A DNA stretch of 64,000 nucleotides, from the NCBI GenBank assembly GCA_035489435.1, contig DATHKG010000166.1. The stretch is one strand, 5' to 3'. Shown here one piece after another: positions 34,479 to 43,371 of this stretch (positions are counted from its first letter, which is position 1; each line of letters begins with the position of its first letter). The notes below the pieces were generated by a model. The model searched no databases, had not been told where the DNA came from, and worked only from the letters and a program-made list of their open reading frames with translations. The position numbers and the translations under genes are program-made. The stretch is from DATHKG01 sp035489435 (GTDB lineage Bacteria; Bacteroidota; Bacteroidia; Chitinophagales; Chitinophagaceae).

Positions 34479-34486
34479 CAAATATA
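34479..34486 (-). promoter_or_regulatory. Promoter -7 element of tRNA-Lys
   Basis: On the minus strand TATATTTG ends 11 bases before the mature tRNA 5' end, the expected distance for a very short leader. No clear TTTG -33 box was seen at the usual spacing. Confidence 0.6.
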
Positions 34487-34591
34487 AAGCATGTTGTCTT
34501 TATATATTCATTCAAATCAAAAAGAGTGTAACTATCCGGGAGCTATACAGTACAGTAATTTCAACTAATTCTGCCTAAGACTGCGTTAATC

Positions 34592-35602
34592 TCACAGGTT
34601 ATATCTAGCACTGATCTCCAGCATCCGGTCAATTGGCTTTCTTGCGGCAAGCCGGATATTCTCGTCCATTTCGATTTCCGGAGTTTCATACTCCATGCAC
34701 AAATAAAGCTTCTCAAGCGTATTCAGCTTCATATGTGGGCAGTCGTTGCAGGCGCAGCTATTATCAGGTGGCGCTGGGATGAAGGTCTTGGAAGGAGAAG
34801 CTTTTTGCATCTGGTGCAGAATGCCGGTCTCTGTTGCAACAATATATTCTGTAGCGTTATCTTCTAATGTATATTTCAGCAGCCCGGTAGTTGAACCAAT
34901 ATGGTCAGCAATTCTAAGAATATGATCTTCACATTCGGGATGGGCAATTAATTTAGCTTTTGGGTGGCGAATCTTAAGCCTGGTTATTTTTTCCAGACTA
35001 AAAATCTCATGGACCATACAGGCCCCATTCCAAAGAACCATATCCCTTCCGGTTTTCTTAACCAGGTACGCACCAAGATTTTTATCAGGAGCAAATATTA
35101 TTTTCTGACTTTTTGGAAGACTTTCGACTATCTTTTCTGCGTTACTCGAAGTGCAGATAATATCGCTGAGTGCCTTAATTCCAGCTGAACAATTTATATA
35201 GGAAATTACTATATGATCAGGATGTTTGTCTTTGAATGCTTTGAACAAAGCAGGTGGAGCGGAATCAGCAAGTGAACAACCCGCTTTAAGGTCGGGAAGA
35301 ACGACTTTTTTGTTTGGATTGAGGATCTTAGCAGTTTCGGCCATGAAATGCACACCGGCAAAAACGATGAGGTCTGCACTGGTATTCTGCGCTTTCTGAG
35401 CAAGTCCAAGGCTATCACCGATATAATCTGCAACGTCCTGAATATCAGGCTCCTGGTAGTAGTGAGCGAGTATGATAGCATTTTTTTCTTTTTTTAATCT
35501 TTCGATTTCGTGAAACAAATCCAGCCTGGCGTCAATTTCCAGATCCAAATATCCAACTTTCTCAACACTTTGTTTCGCTGCAGCAATGTGCATATCTCCC
35601 AT
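34592..35602 (-). CDS. nadA: Quinolinate synthase
   Basis: The 336-residue protein has the NadA pattern: KKEKNAIILAHYYQEPDIQDVADYIGDSLGLAQ near residues 35-70, the three iron-sulfur cluster cysteines in LKAGCSLAD, NGACMVHE and CACNDCPHM, and HPEC in the third lobe. NadA condenses iminoaspartate with dihydroxyacetone phosphate to quinolinate in de novo NAD synthesis. No nadB or nadC is adjacent. The window also carries the NAD-salvage genes pnuC and nadR-like at 63.1-64 kb. It is divergent from ppiD across the origin-like interval. Confidence 0.96.
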   Translation of the reverse strand: MGDMHIAAAKQSVEKVGYLDLEIDARLDLFHEIERLKKEKNAIILAHYYQEPDIQDVADYIGDSLGLAQKAQNTSADLIVFAGVHFMAETAKILNPNKKVVLPDLKAGCSLADSAPPALFKAFKDKHPDHIVISYINCSAGIKALSDIICTSSNAEKIVESLPKSQKIIFAPDKNLGAYLVKKTGRDMVLWNGACMVHEIFSLEKITRLKIRHPKAKLIAHPECEDHILRIADHIGSTTGLLKYTLEDNATEYIVATETGILHQMQKASPSKTFIPAPPDNSCACNDCPHMKLNTLEKLYLCMEYETPEIEMDENIRLAARKPIDRMLEISARYNL

Positions 35603-36205
35603 AGTATTTAATATTAACTATATAATTTTATAAAAGAAACCTATTACTATTACGGGTGTGAATTAGGGGATAAATTTCCCCTACACTGTTTTGGAAAATC
35701 TAAAATTACCTGTTTATCAACAATTTTCCACAGCCTATTAACAACCTGAATGCCAGTATGGTTGAGTAAAATTCAAGGTTGTCCACTTGTGTTGAAAAAG
35801 ATTTCATTGTATAATAACCGCGAAAATTTCCCAAAAAAGCCTGTGCAATGAAAACTAATAAATGGCACTTTGTTGACCTCGGAAATGTTGATAACCATAT
35901 ACCTTCATTTTACCAGCCAACTATCCACCAGAATCAAGGAGAAATATCCCGGGTTTTCCACTGATATTTATTTTTATCAACGGTAACTGTTAATCATGTT
36001 TTCACATCGTTGTTTCACAGGCTTTTCTGTATCGCCGGATTTGTTAAAATATTGTGCTCGCAAACGGTAATTTTTTTAGCTGTAACCCGCAGTTCATCGC
36101 TATTTCGTCAGGTTTTCCACACTTTGTTCATAACCAATTTTCCCCTATTTTTGCCGTCCGTTTGCCAAACCTTCATTATTTATTAAATCAGACGATTAAA
36201 CCGTT
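35603..36205. other. Noncoding interval with DnaA-box cluster: candidate replication origin
   Basis: No gene is seen in 603 bases between divergent nadA and ppiD. Nonamers close to the DnaA box TTATCCACA cluster here. One-mismatch copies are at 35714-35722, 35724-35732, 35886-35894 (minus) and 36113-36121. Two-mismatch copies are at 35779-35787, 35921-35929, 35954-35962 and 35974-35982. GATATTTATTTTT at 35963-35975 resembles the E. coli origin 13-mers. A 7-bp hairpin (35664-35670 / 35677-35683) lies on the nadA side. In Bacteroidota oriC need not be beside dnaA. The call is an inference from motif density. Confidence 0.6.
36123..36153 (+). promoter_or_regulatory. Promoter of the ppiD-like gene
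   Basis: TTTG (36123-36126), 19 bases, then TATTTTTG (36146-36153): a full match to the Bacteroidota -33/-7 consensus. The start codon is 53 bases downstream. A DnaA-box-like nonamer (36113-36121) abuts the -33 element, so DnaA binding could influence this promoter. Confidence 0.8.
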
Positions 36206-38338
36206 ATGTCTATTATTCAAAACATCCGTGACAAAGCCGCGTGGATTGTAAGTGGTGCGATTGCTTTAGCCCTGATCGCCTTTATTGCTCAAGATGCCTT
36301 CCAGGGTGGCGGCCGCGGAATCTTCAGCGGCAACTCTACAACATTAGGTAAGGTTAATGGAAAAAAAATCGAAGCTCAACCTTTTGAAGAAAAGGTTAAG
36401 ATAATGGAAGAACAATACCGCAATGCGAATTATCCTGTGAATGACATGATGCGTCAACAGATCCGTGACGGTATCTGGAACGAAACAGTGGAAGATATTA
36501 TTCTTGCCAAAGAATATGATAAGCTGGGTCTTACAGTTTCAGATAAAGAACTAACAGATATGTTGTATGGAGCTAATCCTCCTCAACAAATTCAACAACA
36601 GTTTACAGATCCTAACACTGGTGTCTATAATGCCGATGCTGCTTACCAGGCTATTAAATCACTTAAGAAAGGCACTCCTCAACATGCAAGCTTCTGGGGT
36701 GAGTTTATTCCATCTCTTGAGAAAGCAAGAATAAAAGAAAAATACCTTACCCTGCTGGGTAATAGTTCTTATGTTCCGAAATGGATGGTCGAAAAGATGA
36801 ATGCAGATGGTTCACAGGTTGCATCTATATCTTTCGTAGCAGTTCCTTATTCTACAGTTGCCGATTCTACAATTAAAGTAACTGACCAGGAAATAGCTCA
36901 GTATGTGAATGAGCGCAAGCAATCATTCAAACAGGAAAAAAGCCGCAACATAGAATATGTGTCTTTTGATGCTGCTCCAAATAAAGAAGATTCTGCTACT
37001 ATCTTCAGCCAGGTTGCTGCTTTAAAAAATGATTTCGCTGCAGCGACCGATTTACCTGCATTTATGATGGGTAACGGAAGTGAAACAGAATTTTATGATG
37101 GTTATATCCAAAAGTCTAAGATGCAGGTTGTAAATGCAGATACACTGCGTACGCTTGCCGATGGTCAGATATATGGTCCTTATTTAGATGGAGGCAACTA
37201 TGTTATAGCCAAAATGATTGGAAAAAGGATTGTTCCGGATAGTGTAAAAGTCCGTCATATATTGATAAAGGTAGCTGAACCGCAAACCGGTGCTATCAGA
37301 ACAGACAGTGCTGCAAAAAAATTGATTGACAGTATTGTTACCGCTATCAACTCGGGTGCTTCTTTTGATTCGATGGTTGTTAAATTGAGCGAAGATGAAG
37401 GATCTAAAAACACTGGTGGTGTTTACGAATTTGCTTCGACCCAGTTCGGAGATCTTAGTAAAGAATTTTCAGAAGCAGCTTTTTATGGAAATGCTGGTGA
37501 TAAAAAAACGGTCAGGGTTGAAAACTCCAAATATACCGGTTACCATTATATAGAGGTACTTTCTCAGAAAAATTTTGAAACAGGATATAAGATTGCATAC
37601 TTCTCGAAGCCTATCCTGGCTAGTGATATTACACGTAACACTGCGATGGGACTGGCCTCTCAGTTCGCTGCAGAGAGTCGCGACCGCAAACAGTTTGAAG
37701 CGAATGCAAAAAAGAAAAATGTAAATAAATTTGTTGCAGCTGATATCAAGCCACTAGATTATACCATCTTCGGACTTGGAGACAGCAGGGAGCTTGTAAA
37801 ATGGGTATTTGATGCCAAAGCAGGCCAGGTAGCCGAACAACCTTATATGGTTGGAGATAAATATGTGGTACCAGCTGTAATGGCAGTGTACGAAGAAGGA
37901 ACCATGCCGGTCGAGAAAGCAAGACCATTGATTGAAGCTAAAATCAGGAACAATAAAAAAGCAGATATTATCATCAAAAAGATCGGTACTGCAAATACAC
38001 TTGAAGCTGTTGCCCAATCAAATGGTCAGATGGTAAGCAAAGCTGATAGTGTCCGTTTTTCTCAACCAAATATTCCAAACATAGGCCCTGAACTTAAGGT
38101 AGTCGGACTTGCATTCTTTAAAGGAATTCAGGGCAAAATATCTGCACCTGTAGCCGGTGAGCTTGGTGTATTTGTATTGAGAACTGATAACTTGTCTACC
38201 GTCCCTAACCCTGGATTTGATGCTGGCCAGCAGCAGAAAATGCTTCAGCAACAACAAAAATCCTTCGCCGCCAGGATGATCCCGGAAATCATTAAAAAGA
38301 ACGCTGAAATCAAAGATGAGCGCTATAAATTCTTCTAA
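36206..38338 (+). CDS. PpiD/SurA-type peptidyl-prolyl isomerase and periplasmic foldase
   Basis: The 710-residue protein starts with a short cytoplasmic segment and a single membrane anchor (about 12-30, AAWIVSGAIALALIAFIAQ), then the SurA_N-3-like chaperone region (KVNGKKIEAQPFEEKV), a parvulin domain at about 347-455 (VKVRHILIKV ... FDSMVVKLSEDEGSKNTGGVYEF) and a C-terminal arm with a second, degenerate segment. This is the PpiD layout: an inner-membrane-anchored helper for outer membrane protein folding. A textbook promoter precedes it and a terminator follows at 38361. Confidence 0.92.
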   Translation: MSIIQNIRDKAAWIVSGAIALALIAFIAQDAFQGGGRGIFSGNSTTLGKVNGKKIEAQPFEEKVKIMEEQYRNANYPVNDMMRQQIRDGIWNETVEDIILAKEYDKLGLTVSDKELTDMLYGANPPQQIQQQFTDPNTGVYNADAAYQAIKSLKKGTPQHASFWGEFIPSLEKARIKEKYLTLLGNSSYVPKWMVEKMNADGSQVASISFVAVPYSTVADSTIKVTDQEIAQYVNERKQSFKQEKSRNIEYVSFDAAPNKEDSATIFSQVAALKNDFAAATDLPAFMMGNGSETEFYDGYIQKSKMQVVNADTLRTLADGQIYGPYLDGGNYVIAKMIGKRIVPDSVKVRHILIKVAEPQTGAIRTDSAAKKLIDSIVTAINSGASFDSMVVKLSEDEGSKNTGGVYEFASTQFGDLSKEFSEAAFYGNAGDKKTVRVENSKYTGYHYIEVLSQKNFETGYKIAYFSKPILASDITRNTAMGLASQFAAESRDRKQFEANAKKKNVNKFVAADIKPLDYTIFGLGDSRELVKWVFDAKAGQVAEQPYMVGDKYVVPAVMAVYEEGTMPVEKARPLIEAKIRNNKKADIIIKKIGTANTLEAVAQSNGQMVSKADSVRFSQPNIPNIGPELKVVGLAFFKGIQGKISAPVAGELGVFVLRTDNLSTVPNPGFDAGQQQKMLQQQQKSFAARMIPEIIKKNAEIKDERYKFF

Positions 38339-38360
38339 ATATAAAATTCTATAAAAAAAT

Positions 38361-38393
38361 TCCCGGTTGCTGAGATGCGCCGGGATTTTTTTT
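38361..38393 (+). terminator. Intrinsic terminator of the ppiD-like gene
   Basis: Stem TCCCGG (38361-38366) / CCGGGA (38380-38385), 13-base loop, followed by eight T (38386-38393). Confidence 0.85.
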
Positions 38394-38441
38394 GCCATAG
38401 ATGGAACCAGCTCTTTTTGATTTCCATAACTTTCCCCATGG

Positions 38442-38471
38442 TTGACTTCCGTTGAAAAAACAGTAAATTTG
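38442..38471 (+). promoter_or_regulatory. Promoter of DUF2480 gene
   Basis: TTGAC at 38442-38446 and TAAATTTG at 38464-38471 match the -33/-7 pattern with normal spacing. The start codon is 9 bases further, so the transcript would be nearly leaderless. Confidence 0.65.
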
Positions 38472-38480
38472 TAGTCAATC

Positions 38481-38987
38481 ATGAATGAAGAAATTATAAA
38501 TAAAGTTGGTCAGAGCGCTCTGACTACTTTAGACCTGGAAAATTATTATCCGGTGGAAAAGGTTATTGTATTTGACCTGAAGCCACTTCTTTTTATGGAA
38601 ATGATCATAAAAGAAAAGGATTTCAGAGCTTCCCTTCAAAACACAGATTGGACGGTGTACCAGGGCAAACCAGTTACCGTAACCTGCTCTGCCGACGCAA
38701 TTATCCCGATGTGGGCATATATGCTGGTTGCCTCTTATTTGCAACCGGTAGCAGGCGATGTGTTTTTTGGTACTGCTGAAGACGCTATCCGCCAGATCTT
38801 TCAAAAAAACTTAGAAAGCATCGATATCACTGAGTTTGCTGATAAACGCATCGTAGTGAAAGGTTGCGGTGATCTTGATTTAGGTCCCTTTGCTTATCTT
38901 GCCATAACAAAGAAATTAAGACCCGTTGTGAAGAGTATCATGTATGGAGAACCTTGTAGTACAGTTCCTATTTTCAAAAGGAAATAG
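38481..38987 (+). CDS. DUF2480 family protein
   Basis: The 168-residue protein matches the Bacteroidota DUF2480 pattern: a start of MNEEIINKVGQSALTTLDLENYYP, then VFDLKPLLFMEMIIKEKDFR, a CSADAIIPMWAYMLV segment, and VVKGCGDLDLGPFAYLAITKKLRP. The length is that of the family. Function is unknown; it is a soluble cytoplasmic protein with conserved cysteines at CSAD and KGCGD. It is monocistronic, with its own promoter, and converges on corA 9 bases away. Confidence 0.85.
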   Translation: MNEEIINKVGQSALTTLDLENYYPVEKVIVFDLKPLLFMEMIIKEKDFRASLQNTDWTVYQGKPVTVTCSADAIIPMWAYMLVASYLQPVAGDVFFGTAEDAIRQIFQKNLESIDITEFADKRIVVKGCGDLDLGPFAYLAITKKLRPVVKSIMYGEPCSTVPIFKRK

Positions 38988-38996
38988 TGTTCAACT

Positions 38997-40094
38997 TTAA
39001 AACCACCCTCGTCTACGAAATACGAACAACATCCAGATAGGAATAAAAAGCATAGTGGTGAGTGCAATAAAGAAACCGTATTTATTATGGATATAAGGTA
39101 TCGTTTCAAAGTTCATCCCGAATATTCCACCAATTACCGTTGCCGGTGCAAGTAAACAGGTCACTATAGCCATTACCTTCATCACTTCATTCATTCGCAG
39201 ATTAACATTGTTAATGTACAGGTCCTGCATTGAAACCATGATATCGCGGTAGTTCTCACTCAAGTCATAAGCCTGGACAATGTGATCATAAACATCTTTA
39301 AAATATTTGGTGGTCCGGTCTTCCAGCAAATCACTTTCACTTCTTATTATCCCATTCACCAGGTCCCGGACCGGCGCCAGGTTCCTTTTCAGGACTATTA
39401 ATTCTTTTCTAACCTGGTTTATCCTTGCAAGTGATTGTGGGTTGCTACGGTATATAAGCTCACCTTCCAGGATTTCGATCTCATCTCCAAGTTTCTCCAT
39501 AACGTTGTAATAGTTATCAACGATCAGATCAAGCATGGTATAATTCAGATAATCGGCACCCCGTTGTCTTAGCTTACTGTTGGCTATAGCAAGCCTGTGC
39601 CGGACCGGATCAAATACATCACGGCTTGCATCTTCCTGGAACGATATGACAAAGCCTTTACCGAGTGCAATACTGATCTGTTCTGTTTCAACTGTTTTTT
39701 TCTCCGAATTGAAATATAACATGTTCAACAAACAAAACATCACTCCTTCCACTTCATCCATTTTTGGTCTTTGACCTGTACTAAGGATGTCTTCTATAAG
39801 CAGTTGGTGAATACCATAATGATTACACACCACTTCAACTTCAGACTTTCTTAGTCCGTCAATGTTAATCCAGGTAATGCGCTCACTTTCTTTAAACTGG
39901 AAGCAACTTTCAACATGCTCGGCCTTTTTTTCTATGAGCGTTGTGGCGTCATAATCATAGATAAAGGTTTGAACATCCTGTGCTTCTTCACGCAGGGGAA
40001 CGATAGTCGGGTTAACATGTAATATTTCTTTTGTACGGGCAGTGCCGAACAAAGCCGGTAATGCCAGATACTTCAAATACTTGGTAGGCTGCAT
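38997..40094 (-). CDS. corA: CorA-family magnesium/cobalt transporter
   Basis: The start is ATG at 40094 (365 residues). A longer reading to 40160 would run through the perfect terminator hairpin at 40114-40139, which argues against it. The protein has the CorA layout: a cytoplasmic alpha/beta domain, a long helical stalk (about 170-290) and two C-terminal membrane segments, the first ending in the GMN motif (IGGIFGMNFETIP) that forms the selectivity entrance, the second ending in a basic RRRGWF tail. It exchanges divalent ions as a pentamer in the inner membrane. Confidence 0.94.
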   Translation of the reverse strand: MQPTKYLKYLALPALFGTARTKEILHVNPTIVPLREEAQDVQTFIYDYDATTLIEKKAEHVESCFQFKESERITWINIDGLRKSEVEVVCNHYGIHQLLIEDILSTGQRPKMDEVEGVMFCLLNMLYFNSEKKTVETEQISIALGKGFVISFQEDASRDVFDPVRHRLAIANSKLRQRGADYLNYTMLDLIVDNYYNVMEKLGDEIEILEGELIYRSNPQSLARINQVRKELIVLKRNLAPVRDLVNGIIRSESDLLEDRTTKYFKDVYDHIVQAYDLSENYRDIMVSMQDLYINNVNLRMNEVMKVMAIVTCLLAPATVIGGIFGMNFETIPYIHNKYGFFIALTTMLFIPIWMLFVFRRRGWF

Positions 40095-40113
40095 ACGGAT
40101 AAAGGTAAAAAAG

Positions 40114-40139
40114 AAAAACGGGGCACAGGCCCCGTTTTT
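40114..40139. terminator. Strong bidirectional terminator upstream of corA
   Basis: Perfect 11-bp palindrome AAAAACGGGGC (40114-40124) / GCCCCGTTTTT (40129-40139) with a four-base loop. On the minus strand it ends the 40171 gene before corA begins at 40094. Confidence 0.9.
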
Positions 40140-40170
40140 CTTTGAAAATAATATAAGCAATTAGTCTGGT

Positions 40171-40737
40171 CTAGTTAATGCTAAGTAGCGTAAGATCTGG
40201 TCCGCCCATATTCCCTACGACCTTCACCATTAAAGGCAAAGCAGCATTGTTCAGGATCCAGAGTTTACTGGCTTTGTCAGGTGATTCAAGATAAATAACA
40301 TCAACGGATTTGTCTCCAACTTTGAAATCGTTGTCGGCAGCAGAGCCAACTACCGTAAACTCAACGTTATTGTGTTTTAATTTTTTGTCCTTTGTAACAG
40401 TTCCCCACTGATCCTTTGATATAATCAATTGAGCTTTGTCGTCTGGCAGGACCAGATCTACACCTGGTTCGGGATTTTCACTGACAGAGCCAGATGAACT
40501 TTGTAAAGACTTTTGTTTCATTATCCATGCTCCTTCCCCATACCCTTCTACGCTCCACCCGATCTTGAGATAATCGGCAGCCATAGAATCAATTTTAAAT
40601 CCTACCGGGATTTCCTGGCCATTCACATTGGCTAAATACTGCATTTTTGTTCCACCTTTCACATTCGGAACAAATTTGTCCTGAGTGAAACCAATCAACG
40701 AAATCATCAATCCCGCAACCAATAAACAAGCTTTCAT
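40171..40737 (-). CDS. Secreted protein of unknown function
   Basis: The 188-residue protein has a short signal peptide (MKACLLVAGLMISLIGFTQ) and a mature beta-rich part beginning DKFVPNVKGGTKMQYLANVNGQEIPVG, a pattern seen in Bacteroidota exported proteins that carry a DUF3108-like barrel. No catalytic residues or cysteines are seen in the mature part. Its transcript ends at the palindrome at 40114. I cannot assign a function. Confidence 0.75.
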   Translation of the reverse strand: MKACLLVAGLMISLIGFTQDKFVPNVKGGTKMQYLANVNGQEIPVGFKIDSMAADYLKIGWSVEGYGEGAWIMKQKSLQSSSGSVSENPEPGVDLVLPDDKAQLIISKDQWGTVTKDKKLKHNNVEFTVVGSAADNDFKVGDKSVDVIYLESPDKASKLWILNNAALPLMVKVVGNMGGPDLTLLSIN

Positions 40738-41291
40738 AAATAAAATTTTTATTGAATATAAGGGAAAGATTTATTCAAAAGGAGATCTCATGAAAACATT
40801 TTTTTGGCGGATTCAGATTGCCGGCTGTCGGGGATCGGGGATAATAACAGCGCCGGTAAGGCGCGATTATGCGAAATTTATATAATCTACGCAATTCGTT
40901 TGCGTAGGTGTTAACCCTTAATTGACGCGACCTTGCGCATTTCGTTTAATGAGTGGGACCACTTTTTAAGCTCAATAAATAAGCCGTCCGCTATCCTATT
41001 TGGTCTTCACCGGCAACAAATTTATCATCCTTAATAAATTTCGTAAAAAACGGAACATTAACGGCCGTCTCGTACTGGCAATAATGATTTTTAAATTTAT
41101 CATATTTGTAATTGTTTTTAAAAACAGGTCTAATCTTTTCAAAAGTAGATAACAAGAGCCTGTCAACAATTGTTATAGTTCTTTTCACAGCAATCACACA
41201 ATGGAAAAGCGTATTATTACATGCAAAATTTATTATAAGGGTGAGGGGCGAATCAGCAACGCAAAGGAACCTTTTTTAACTTTGAGAGACT
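40738..41291. other. 554-base noncoding interval with inverted repeats
   Basis: No convincing gene. Perfect inverted repeats are CTACGCAA / TTGCGTAG (40887-40894 / 40900-40907) and GCGCC / GGCGC (40850-40854 / 40860-40864). AAGGAG precedes a 31-codon frame at 40790-40885, too short and composition-poor to support. A minus-strand frame at 40991-41197 also lacks support. Confidence 0.5.
41277..41284 (+). promoter_or_regulatory. Promoter -7 element of uvrB
   Basis: TAACTTTG ends 7 bases before the uvrB start, predicting a leaderless or near-leaderless mRNA. No LexA-type box was recognised. Confidence 0.6.
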
Positions 41292-43331
41292 ATGCCATTT
41301 AATCTTCATACACCATATCAACCAGCGGGTGACCAACCGCAGGCAATACAACAGCTTATCCAGGGAATTAATGAAGGAGAGGCGCACCAGACATTACTTG
41401 GCGTAACGGGATCCGGAAAAACCTTCACGATCGCAAATGTGATCCAGGCTGTTCAGAAACCAACGTTGGTACTTACCCATAATAAAACACTGGTTGCACA
41501 GTTATATGGTGAGTTCAAGCAATTTTTTCCCGATAACGCAGTAGGATATTTTGTCTCCTACTATGATTATTATCAACCGGAAGCTTATATGCCGGTAAGC
41601 GATACCTACATTGAAAAAGATCTTTCAATAAACGAAGAGCTTGACAAATTAAGGCTACAGGCCACAACACAATTATTAAGTGGCCGAAGGGACATTATTG
41701 TGGTTGCATCGGTGAGTTGTATTTACGGTATCGGTAATCCGGCCGAATTTGAAAACGGAATCATCCGCATAAAAAAAGGACAAACACTCTCCCGCCAGGG
41801 CTTTCTTCATTCATTGGTCAATTCGTTGTATTCAAGAACTCACGAGGAATTTAAACGCGGAACCTTCCGGGTTAAAGGTGATACGGTTGATATCAACCTT
41901 CCTTATGTTGATTATGGATACCGGATCACTTTTTTCGGCGATGATATCGAAGAGATCGAAACTTTCGATGTGAAAACGAATAAGCGAATGTTGAAGATGG
42001 AAGATGCAGCTATATTTCCGGCTAATTTATATCTTGCTCCGAAAGATATGCTGCAGCAGGTTTTGTATGAGATCCAGGACGAAATGCAGCTTCAGGTTAC
42101 ATATTTCAAAAGTACAGGCAAATTCATCGAAGCCCAGCGCCTCAGTGAGCGTGTGAATTATGATGTTGAGATGATCCGTGAGCTCGGTTTCTGTAATGGC
42201 GTTGAGAACTATTCACGATTTTTTGATCGTCGTAAACCCGGGTCAAGGCCATTCTGCCTGCTTGACTATTTCCCGAAAGACTTTTTGTGCGTTATCGATG
42301 AGAGCCATCAGACAGTACCGCAGGTAAGCGGAATGTATGGTGGAGACCGTAGCCGTAAACTGATACTTGTAGATTATGGATTCCGTCTTCCCTCTGCACT
42401 TGATAACCGCCCGTTGAATTTTCATGAATTTGAATCGATGTTGAGCCAGACTATTTATGTATCGGCTACACCGGGCGACTATGAACTGGAAAAAACAGGT
42501 GGTGTTGTTGTTGAACAGGTGGTAAGACCGACCGGCCTGCTGGATCCGCCAATTGAAATAAGGCCAAGTGTTAACCAGATCGATGACTTGCTGGATGAGA
42601 TTGATAAGACGGTTAAAAAGGGAGACAGGGTTCTGGTTACAACACTCACCAAAAGGATGGCCGAGGAGATGGATAAATACCTTCACCGGATTAACATCAA
42701 ATCAAAATATATTCACAGCGAGGTTGATACCCTCGAGCGTATAGAGATCCTGAGAGAACTTCGTTTAGGCGTTATTGATGTACTGGTTGGTGTGAACCTG
42801 CTGAGGGAAGGACTGGATCTGCCTGAAGTGTCGCTGGTAGCAATACTGGACGCAGACAAGGAAGGATTTCTCAGAAACGAAAAATCACTCACACAGACAT
42901 CGGGCAGGGCTGCCCGTAATGTGGATGGCCGTGTAATCTTTTATGCCGATGTTATGACAGATAGCATGCGGAAAACTATTGATGAAACTACCAGGCGGCG
43001 CGAAAAACAGGTCGCTTATAATATAGAACATAATATAACCCCACGCACCGTAACAAAAAGCAAGGAGCAGGTATTTGCGCAGACTTCTGTACTTGATATC
43101 AAGGGCTATGATCCGGCGAACCCCTATTCTGTTGCGCCTGATGCAGAGCTGGTAACAGTAGCGGCGGAAGAACAGGAAACCTATCAGACTATACCACAGG
43201 TTGAGAAAGGAATTGTGAGGATCAGGAAAGAAATGGAAAAAGCCGCCCGGGATCTGGATTTTATGGAAGCTGCAAGGCTAAGAGATGAAATGTTCCTGCT
43301 TCAGAAAAAGCTGGAAGCAATGAAAAAATAA
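41292..43331 (+). CDS. uvrB: Excinuclease ABC subunit B
   Basis: The 679-residue protein shows the full UvrB layout: Walker A GVTGSGKT near residues 37-44, the beta-hairpin YYDYYQPEAYMP (about 94-105) that clamps damaged DNA, SVSCIYGIGNP, DESHQT, the helicase motifs GRAARN and SATPGDYELEKT, and a C-terminal UVR domain (about 637-672) that binds UvrC. Length is standard. It acts in nucleotide excision repair with UvrA and UvrC, encoded elsewhere. polA follows after 40 bases, so the two repair genes may share a transcript. Confidence 0.97.
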   Translation: MPFNLHTPYQPAGDQPQAIQQLIQGINEGEAHQTLLGVTGSGKTFTIANVIQAVQKPTLVLTHNKTLVAQLYGEFKQFFPDNAVGYFVSYYDYYQPEAYMPVSDTYIEKDLSINEELDKLRLQATTQLLSGRRDIIVVASVSCIYGIGNPAEFENGIIRIKKGQTLSRQGFLHSLVNSLYSRTHEEFKRGTFRVKGDTVDINLPYVDYGYRITFFGDDIEEIETFDVKTNKRMLKMEDAAIFPANLYLAPKDMLQQVLYEIQDEMQLQVTYFKSTGKFIEAQRLSERVNYDVEMIRELGFCNGVENYSRFFDRRKPGSRPFCLLDYFPKDFLCVIDESHQTVPQVSGMYGGDRSRKLILVDYGFRLPSALDNRPLNFHEFESMLSQTIYVSATPGDYELEKTGGVVVEQVVRPTGLLDPPIEIRPSVNQIDDLLDEIDKTVKKGDRVLVTTLTKRMAEEMDKYLHRINIKSKYIHSEVDTLERIEILRELRLGVIDVLVGVNLLREGLDLPEVSLVAILDADKEGFLRNEKSLTQTSGRAARNVDGRVIFYADVMTDSMRKTIDETTRRREKQVAYNIEHNITPRTVTKSKEQVFAQTSVLDIKGYDPANPYSVAPDAELVTVAAEEQETYQTIPQVEKGIVRIRKEMEKAARDLDFMEAARLRDEMFLLQKKLEAMKK

Positions 43332-43371
43332 GCACACAAAAAGAGCACACATAACTTATTACCTTCGTCGA

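Noticed and set aside
40790..40885. 31-codon frame with AAGGAG upstream, in the gap before uvrB
   Set aside because: Too short, no known relatives, and the codon composition looks like noncoding DNA.
40991..41197. 68-residue minus-strand frame before uvrB
   Set aside because: No start signal, odd composition and no recognisable family; probably a chance frame.
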